NCBI GenBank assembly: GCA_029268085.1
Contig: JAJUHD010000022.1
Span: 1 to 19,995, forward strand
DNA: 19,995 bases
Direction of reading: 5' to 3'
Source: Bacillota bacterium
Lineage (GTDB): Bacteria; Bacillota; Clostridia; Oscillospirales; Oscillospiraceae
Position 1 is the first letter of the stretch. Every line of letters starts with the position of its first letter. This document shows, in pieces, positions 15,169-19,995 of the stretch. The position numbers and the translations under genes are program-made. Under the pieces are notes generated by a model. It did no database searches, had not been told where the DNA came from, and worked only from the letters and a program-made list of their open reading frames with translations.

Positions 15169-16588
15169 AAATAATGAAAAATCAATACTTATAATCTATC
15201 CGCACCGAATTATGCGTGACTGTGATTTTATCGATCACGGAGCAGATAAGGCTTCGTTGCTCCTGTATATCCATGTAGTTCCATGTTTCGCGGATATTAC
15301 GGAGACGCTCTTTGGCCGCTTCCGCGGTTTTTGTCCAGACCCCTCGGCTTTCCTCCTCGCGGAGCTTATCATCCAGCTTCTTTATCTCGTCCGTCAGCTC
15401 TTTTATGTTTCCGAGCAGGACGGTGTTGCCTGCCTCGGCGTAGAGGTCATAGAGCCGCCGGAGCTTCTGTTCCAGCGAGGATTTTTTCTTTTTGAGAGTT
15501 TCCGAAACAGATACAGGCGCGTCCTTCCCGTCTGTTTTTATCTCGTCGGAGGTCATCTCCATAAGATCGGCGACAACGGTTTTTTCAATGTCTTCGGCCC
15601 AGACCGTCTCATTGTCGCAGTCGGGGTCTTTTACAAGATAGGGCTTTGAAATTTGCTGGGAGTAGCAGACAAGCTTATATCCCGCGTTTCCCCATTTCTG
15701 ATAGCGCATCTTCGCTCCGCAGACGCCGCAGTAAACAAGTCCCGTCAGCAGGTGCCTCGTTCCCGGCACAAGCCCTTTTTCAGAGCGCTGTGCGTGCAGC
15801 GCTATGGCCTTTTCATAAATATCGGGCGATACGATGGGTTCATGCATACCCTTGTACTCGACGCCGTTATATTCGATGATGCCGATGTTGGTCTTGCGCA
15901 AAAGTATCTGCGAGGCGAGTTTTTCATATTTTAGCCCCAGAATATTTGCGATGTTCTGAAGCGAGTAGCCCTTAAGGTAGAGATCATATACCTGGCGCAC
16001 CGTTTCGGCGTCGCTGTTCGGCACAAGAATGCCCTTTTCCAAATCATAATCATAGCCGAAGGGCACGCCGCCCCCGCCCGGCCAGTAGCCCGCCTCAACG
16101 CGTTTTTGCATACCGCTCCGTGTGCGCTCATAGATGTTTTCCCTCTCAAGCTGGGCAAAAACAGAGAGGATGCCGACTACGGCGCGTCCGAAAGCCGTAG
16201 CGGTGTTGAAGCTCTCCTGTATTGAGATAAACGCAATGTTGTTAGGAAGGAAAACATCCTCGATAAGGTGCAGGGTGTCCTTCTGGCTGCGGCTGAGACG
16301 GTCGAGCTTATAAACGCAGACATGGGTTATTGCTCTGTTTTTCGCGTCTAATATTAGCCTCTGCATAGCGGGGCGATCAAGAGTCGCCCCGGTAAAGCCG
16401 TCGTCGATATAAAGCTCATAGGAGACATCGCCCTCGATTGTTTTTGAAAAGGCGATGAGCCGCTCCTTCTGAACCTCGATGGAATAGCCCTCCTCAGCCT
16501 GCCTGTCGGTGGAGACCCTGATATACAGGGCGATCTTTGCAATCTGGTTAGGATCCTGCGTTACCTTGCGCATTTTGCTTCTTGCCAT
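15119..16588 (-). mobile_element. Left end of a skin-like serine-recombinase insertion in sigG
   Basis: Sequence from the sigG breakpoint (about 15119) rightward is not sigG and carries a SpoIVCA-like recombinase as its outermost gene, the usual arrangement at one end of skin-type and other serine-recombinase elements. The right coordinate given is only the end of the recombinase gene; the true right boundary is not in view, because no N-terminal sigG sequence occurs anywhere up to 19995. Alternatives are a deletion or rearrangement that left only a recombinase remnant. Confidence 0.5.
15182..16588 (-). CDS. Large serine recombinase, SpoIVCA-like
   Basis: A 468-residue site-specific recombinase that would excise or integrate DNA through a Ser-linked intermediate. 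The resolvase domain (about 18-165) holds the nucleophile Ser26 in ALYIRVSTDRQ, IDDGFTGATLDRPAMQ, and the YKLDRLSRS motif with Arg97 and Arg100. A recombinase domain follows (about 175-275), then a zinc ribbon with Cys287, Cys290, Cys308 and Cys324, and a charged coiled coil (about 362-432). All key residues are intact, so it looks active. Start ATG 16588 has AGAGGGG 7 bases upstream; an ATG at 16642 lies inside a strong hairpin and is rejected. It ends 13 bases from the truncated sigG frame and reads in the same direction, as expected of an enzyme acting at that junction. Confidence 0.93.
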   Translation of the reverse strand: MARSKMRKVTQDPNQIAKIALYIRVSTDRQAEEGYSIEVQKERLIAFSKTIEGDVSYELYIDDGFTGATLDRPAMQRLILDAKNRAITHVCVYKLDRLSRSQKDTLHLIEDVFLPNNIAFISIQESFNTATAFGRAVVGILSVFAQLERENIYERTRSGMQKRVEAGYWPGGGGVPFGYDYDLEKGILVPNSDAETVRQVYDLYLKGYSLQNIANILGLKYEKLASQILLRKTNIGIIEYNGVEYKGMHEPIVSPDIYEKAIALHAQRSEKGLVPGTRHLLTGLVYCGVCGAKMRYQKWGNAGYKLVCYSQQISKPYLVKDPDCDNETVWAEDIEKTVVADLMEMTSDEIKTDGKDAPVSVSETLKKKKSSLEQKLRRLYDLYAEAGNTVLLGNIKELTDEIKKLDDKLREEESRGVWTKTAEAAKERLRNIRETWNYMDIQEQRSLICSVIDKITVTHNSVRIDYKY

Positions 16589-16640
16589 CAGATGACCCCT
16601 CTGCGGTCTGAATATAATAAAGACGGTACGCGCCTCCCGC

Positions 16641-16674
16641 ATAAGGCGAGGAGAGCTTGCTCTCCTCGCCTTAT
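16641..16674. other. Strong 16-base-arm hairpin upstream of the recombinase gene
   Basis: Arms 16641-16656 and 16659-16674 are perfectly complementary with only TT between them, in practice a 15-bp stem with a CTTG loop. It lies 15 bases past the stop of the small gene at 16689 and about 50 bases before the recombinase start. Neither strand has a U-run after it, so it is not a typical terminator; it may limit read-through into the recombinase gene, protect message ends, or be a recombination-related site. Confidence 0.55.
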
Positions 16675-16688
16675 GACTGTTCCGGGTT

Positions 16689-16904
16689 TCAGCCGGTAAT
16701 TATACTGTCCGAAAACGTACCGCCGCTGTCGTTCATTGTTATCCTTCCCGCGACGCCCGACACTATGCGTTCGATCGTCGGGTTTGTAATGCCGAGGGAA
16801 CGCAGTTCCTCCTCGGGTATGACATTGCCCTCCCTGTCGCAGCGGATAAAGGTGAGCTCACGACCGTCGACCGTTCTCCGTTTTCCGTTTTTCAGATAAT
16901 CCAT
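16689..16904 (-). CDS. Small hypothetical protein upstream of the recombinase
   Basis: A 71-residue charged soluble protein, starting MDYLKNGKRRTVDGRELTFI and ending SGGTFSDSIITG, with no membrane segment, signal or known motif that I recognise. ATG 16904 is chosen because CGGAGG sits 6 bases upstream; an ATG at 16931 has no ribosome site. It reads in the same direction as the recombinase, separated by 100 bases containing a strong hairpin. It could be element cargo, a recombination accessory protein, or an ordinary chromosomal gene; nothing in it decides. Confidence 0.6.
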   Translation of the reverse strand: MDYLKNGKRRTVDGRELTFIRCDREGNVIPEEELRSLGITNPTIERIVSGVAGRITMNDSGGTFSDSIITG

Positions 16905-17018
16905 GATAGGCCTCCGTATTGGTTTGTTCATATTTTAATTATTTCCGATAAACAAAAAAACAAACACCCGGAACAGAAAATACATATCATGCCAATCCGC
17001 AAAACGGGCAATAAAATT

Positions 17019-17040
17019 GGCCGCCCTTTAAAGGGCGGCC
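17019..17040 (-). terminator. Terminator of the chemotaxis receptor gene
   Basis: A 22-base perfect palindrome, GGCCGCCC/GGGCGGCC around TTTAAA, lies 45 bases beyond the receptor stop codon. On the minus strand it is followed by AATTTTATTG, moderately U-rich. Confidence 0.75.
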
Positions 17041-17085
17041 GGGAAGGGGAATAAAAAGAAAATAGGTAAAAGATAAAAAGGATTA

Positions 17086-19140
17086 TTAATCTTCATGATA
17101 TGCAGTCGCCAGCTTGAACTGTCCGACGAGGCCCTTCAGCACCTCAGCCTGACTGGAAAGTTCTTCGCTTGCGGCGGCGCTTTCCTCGGAGGTTGCGGAG
17201 TTCATCTGAACAACGGAGGAAACCTGCTCGACGCCGATGGAGATCTGGGAGATCGCGGTCGCCTGTTCCTGTGCCTGTGTGGATATGGCATCGACAAGGC
17301 CGGCGACTTCGGAGGCTTTTGCGGCGACCTCAACAAAGCCGGTGCTTGTTCTGTTCACAAGCTGGGTACCCTTTTCGACTGCCTCGATGGAGCTCTCAAT
17401 AAGAGCTGTGGTGTTTTTCGCGGCCTCTGCGGATTTTTGCGACAGATTGCGAACCTCGTCCGCAACAACAGCAAAGCCCTTGCCCGCGGCTCCGGCCCTT
17501 GCTGCCTCAACAGCGGCGTTGAGCGCAAGAATATTGGTCTGGAAAGCGATATCGTCGATAGTTTTAATGACCTTGCTGATGTTCTTCGATGTTGCGGAGA
17601 TTTCATCCATAGCCTGACGGGCAAGATCCATGTCGCTTACGCTGCCCTGCATAATGGCTTCGGTTTCTGCCGTAAGCTCTTTTGCCCTTTCCGCGTTATC
17701 GGCATTTTCCTTTACACGCTGTGATATATCCGCTATGGAAGCCGAGAGCTCCTGAACGCTGCTCGCCTGTTCCGTTGCGCCTTGAGCAAGGGACTGCGCT
17801 CCGAAGCTGACCTGCGAAGCTCCCGCCGAGACCTGCTCGGAAACCTGAAGGATGTTCTCGAAGGACTCCGTAAGACCTTTTTTCAGTTTCCTGAAAGATG
17901 TGAGGATATGCTTGTAGTCCCCGATATATTTTTCCGTCTCCCTGGAGAATATGTCAAAGTTGCCACCGGCGATCTCGGAAAGGAGGTAATCGATGTCCTT
18001 AATAATTGCCCCCGTATTATTCAGAGTGCTTTCCATAGAGCTCTTCAGGACTGCGAATTCAGCGGAGGCGGCTTCAAATACCGGCATGGGAGATACAACA
18101 TCGCCTGCCGCCAACGCCGACAGCCTGTTTATAAACAGCTTGATCGGGCCGACGACTCTCTCCGCGATATAGATGCAGCCGAAAATACCAATGAGTATGA
18201 AAACGGCGGCCAGAGCGATGGAGACATAGATTGTTGTCATAACTCTTCCGGTAAAGTCTGACACAGGAGCATTTATGAATATGGCCCAGCCGTTGCTGCC
18301 TGTTACCGGAGCATACGCGAGGAATTTTCTGACACCCTCATATGTGTACTGGCCAAAACCGGTTTCGCCCTTAAGAGCCTTGGCGTGAAGCTCGGCCATT
18401 TCCTTAAGCGAAGCGTTGGTTTTGGAAAGCTCTCCGATATTGCTCTTGCCGATAATGCGCTGGGTGTCCACGTTTGCAATCGCATAGCCGTCCTTGTCGA
18501 TCATATACGCGGCACCGTTATCGCTTACATGTATGTTTTCAATGACAGTATTGAGGATTGCCTGAGGCATGGTGAAGCATATCACTCCGATTACTGAGGA
18601 GTCCTTCTCACCGTTTGCCCATATCGGAGCGGAAAGGGTCATTACCAATTCGCCGGATTCCTCATCTACAAACGGGGAAGTGACAAAGGTTTGGCCGCCT
18701 TTGCTGGCCTCATAGAAATCCGTACCTGCATAACTTTCTCCGCTTTGAATATCGCTGCCGTCGGCTGAAAGGATGTAACCGCCCAGCAGGCCGTATTCAG
18801 CGGTTTTTTTGGAGATGAAGGCCATTTTTTCTTCTGTGGGAATATCGGGACTGTATACGATACTGTTTGACGCGATTTCTCCCATTAAGCCTGAAATTCT
18901 GCTCAGCTTATTGTTGACCGCTTCCTGAGCGATGTCCGCCGCAGATATCATCGATTGCTTAAGAGCGTCAATGGTGCTGCTGTAACTCATATAAGCTCCG
19001 AATGATGCTATGATAACAACGGAAATGCAAATAAAAACAATGATAGGAACCGTTATTGTCATTCTGAGAGTTTTTTTCTTTTTGACATCCTGTACTTTAG
19101 CCTTGATATCTGCCTTAATGTCTTCTTTACCTTTACCCAT
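17086..19140 (-). CDS. Methyl-accepting chemotaxis protein with extracellular sensor domain
   Basis: A 684-residue receptor that passes an external signal to CheA/CheW. A basic N-terminus precedes membrane segment 1 (about 27-50). The extracellular region (about 50-300) has Cache-like features, with SPFVDEESGELVMTLSAPI and NGWAIFINAPVSDF. Membrane segment 2 (about 305-330) leads to a HAMP-type linker, then a long cytoplasmic coiled coil whose hairpin tip DIAFQTNILALNAAVEAARAG and GKGFAVVADEVRNLSQKS (about 525-575) is the conserved signalling motif. No NWETF-type tether occurs at the C-terminus (YHED). Start ATG 19140 has GAGGTG 6 bases upstream, rather than the start at 19182. No sigma-D promoter was found. 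The ligand is not known. Confidence 0.95.
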   Translation of the reverse strand: MGKGKEDIKADIKAKVQDVKKKKTLRMTITVPIIVFICISVVIIASFGAYMSYSSTIDALKQSMISAADIAQEAVNNKLSRISGLMGEIASNSIVYSPDIPTEEKMAFISKKTAEYGLLGGYILSADGSDIQSGESYAGTDFYEASKGGQTFVTSPFVDEESGELVMTLSAPIWANGEKDSSVIGVICFTMPQAILNTVIENIHVSDNGAAYMIDKDGYAIANVDTQRIIGKSNIGELSKTNASLKEMAELHAKALKGETGFGQYTYEGVRKFLAYAPVTGSNGWAIFINAPVSDFTGRVMTTIYVSIALAAVFILIGIFGCIYIAERVVGPIKLFINRLSALAAGDVVSPMPVFEAASAEFAVLKSSMESTLNNTGAIIKDIDYLLSEIAGGNFDIFSRETEKYIGDYKHILTSFRKLKKGLTESFENILQVSEQVSAGASQVSFGAQSLAQGATEQASSVQELSASIADISQRVKENADNAERAKELTAETEAIMQGSVSDMDLARQAMDEISATSKNISKVIKTIDDIAFQTNILALNAAVEAARAGAAGKGFAVVADEVRNLSQKSAEAAKNTTALIESSIEAVEKGTQLVNRTSTGFVEVAAKASEVAGLVDAISTQAQEQATAISQISIGVEQVSSVVQMNSATSEESAAASEELSSQAEVLKGLVGQFKLATAYHED

Positions 19141-19546
19141 CTTCGTCACCTCAAATAATATATCTCTTTCTAAAATGGACACTGAGCATTTGAATTTTCT
19201 CTGCGCAGCCGACGGCTCCGTACTGATATGTACAATATGCTGGAAAAATTTGGGTATATAAGAGCCTAATTTGTATATTTCTCTCGTTTGATTAATTTAT
19301 ACTATGAAATCAAGGCGCTACAAGACGAGAGAGGCTCAATAACAAAAATAAATGATTTTTTCAGACAGCATGCAAAAATATATTGTAAATCATAAATGCT
19401 GGCCGCTGTATTTGTTGAATTGAAAAAAAGAGTGTGATAAAATGCACTACACCATATTTGACCGTGGATTTTAAGCGGTTCCCTTCGCGTATATCCTGTT
19501 TTGGCGTATGCGCAAAAGAGAACGCAAAAGAAAGAGAAAAAACGGT
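19141..19546. other. AT-rich intergenic region between divergent receptor and MATE genes
   Basis: About 400 bases with no credible gene on either strand. It holds the putative MATE promoter (19415-19443) and must hold the receptor promoter, for which I found no convincing -35/-10 or sigma-D pair. I looked for N-terminal sigG sequence, a tRNA and a c-di-GMP riboswitch and saw none. Confidence 0.6.
19415..19443 (+). promoter_or_regulatory. Possible promoter of the MATE gene
   Basis: TTGAAT (19415-19420), a 17-base spacer and TAAAAT (19438-19443), preceded by TG two bases earlier. It lies about 100 bases before the chosen start at 19547. Confidence 0.45.
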
Positions 19547-19995
19547 ATGAACGAAGAAATTAAAATTTCTGAGAATATAATGGGCACGATGGGCGAAAAC
19601 AAGCTCCTGCTCAAAATATCTGTTCCGCTTATCTTTTCAATGCTGGTGCAGGCTCTCTATAATGTGGTGGACAGCTTTTTTGTCGCGATGATAAGCGAAA
19701 ATGCGCTTTCCGCCGTATCCCTCGCGTTTCCGGTACAGAACCTGATGATCGGAGTCGGCGTCGGAACGGGAATCGGTATGAACGCGCTCCTGTCAAAGAG
19801 ACTCGGGCAGAAGAACCAGCCGGCGGTCAACTCCGCCGCCATGAACGGAATCTTCCTCTCTTTGATAAACATGCTCGTCTTTATGGTTTTCGGCTTTTTC
19901 TTTGCCCGCGCCTATTTTGAAACACAGACCGATGTCGCCGAGATAGTCAACGAAGGAACGGCATATCTGAAGATATGCACGATAATATCCTTCGG
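19547..19995 (+). CDS. MATE-family multidrug/Na+ antiporter, 5' part only
   Basis: The first 149 codons of a MATE efflux protein, cut by the window edge. After MNEEIKISEN comes the family opening MGENKLLLKISVPLIFSMLVQALYNVVDSFFVAMISENALSAVSLAFPVQNLMIG, containing the conserved NVVDSFFV region, then GVGVGTGIGMNALLSKRLGQKN. At least three membrane segments are visible. The start is ATG 19547 with only a weak AAAGAG site upstream; an in-frame ATG at 19508 would add a very basic MRKRERKRKRKNG and has no ribosome site, so it is less likely but possible. The gene diverges from the chemotaxis receptor. The substrate is unknown. Confidence 0.88.
   Translation, partial: MNEEIKISENIMGTMGENKLLLKISVPLIFSMLVQALYNVVDSFFVAMISENALSAVSLAFPVQNLMIGVGVGTGIGMNALLSKRLGQKNQPAVNSAAMNGIFLSLINMLVFMVFGFFFARAYFETQTDVAEIVNEGTAYLKICTIISF

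Noticed and set aside
15182..16588. CRISPR array, toxin-antitoxin or defence genes around the recombinase
   Set aside because: No spaced direct repeats and no small gene pairs of those families are visible nearby.
19141..19330. c-di-GMP riboswitch or sigma-D promoter before the chemotaxis receptor
   Set aside because: I looked for GEMM-type conserved blocks and a TAAA/GCCGATAA pair and found neither convincingly.

Overview
The window looks like chromosomal DNA of an endospore-forming or formerly spore-forming Clostridia, probably of the Oscillospiraceae/Ruminococcaceae type. The evidence is a two-domain-fused pyruvate carboxylase, a YlmC/YmxH sporulation protein, a sigma-G C-terminal half, a FeoA/FeoB/DtxR-type iron locus, Shine-Dalgarno-led genes and TTGACA/TATAAT-type promoters. 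The genus is inferred from gene content and protein style; no rRNA or tRNA is visible.

Left part (1-5100): a secreted protein gene with a probable 3' frameshift and a membrane-anchored D,D-carboxypeptidase (VanY/M15 family) both read leftward. They are followed by a rightward two-gene unit, an MFS transporter overlapping a family 2 glycoside hydrolase, which looks like uptake plus hydrolysis of a glycoside. A strong hairpin ends it.

Metal region (5100-8200): feoA and feoB (ferrous iron uptake) read leftward, away from a DtxR-family regulator with an MntR-like set of metal ligands. A 19-bp-arm dyad lies in the shared upstream region and is the obvious candidate operator. After a 319-base gene-poor gap come tsf and rpsB (leftward, own promoter, long terminator), then a full-length pyruvate carboxylase with its own promoter.

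Sporulation/mobile region (14200-16900): ylmC, then the C-terminal two-thirds of sigG. The sigG reading frame loses homology just before the conserved Pro-Met-Ile at the start of region 2.4, and a SpoIVCA-like large serine recombinase begins 13 bases beyond it. A perfect 7-bp inverted repeat straddles the breakpoint. This is the arrangement expected at one end of a skin-like intervening element, but in sigG rather than sigK. The N-terminal half of sigG is not in the window, so the far end of the element, if there is one, lies beyond position 19995 or has been lost.

Right part (16900-19995): a small unknown protein, a methyl-accepting chemotaxis protein with its own terminator, and the start of a MATE-family efflux protein that runs off the window. 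Whether these belong to the inserted element or to the chromosome cannot be decided here.
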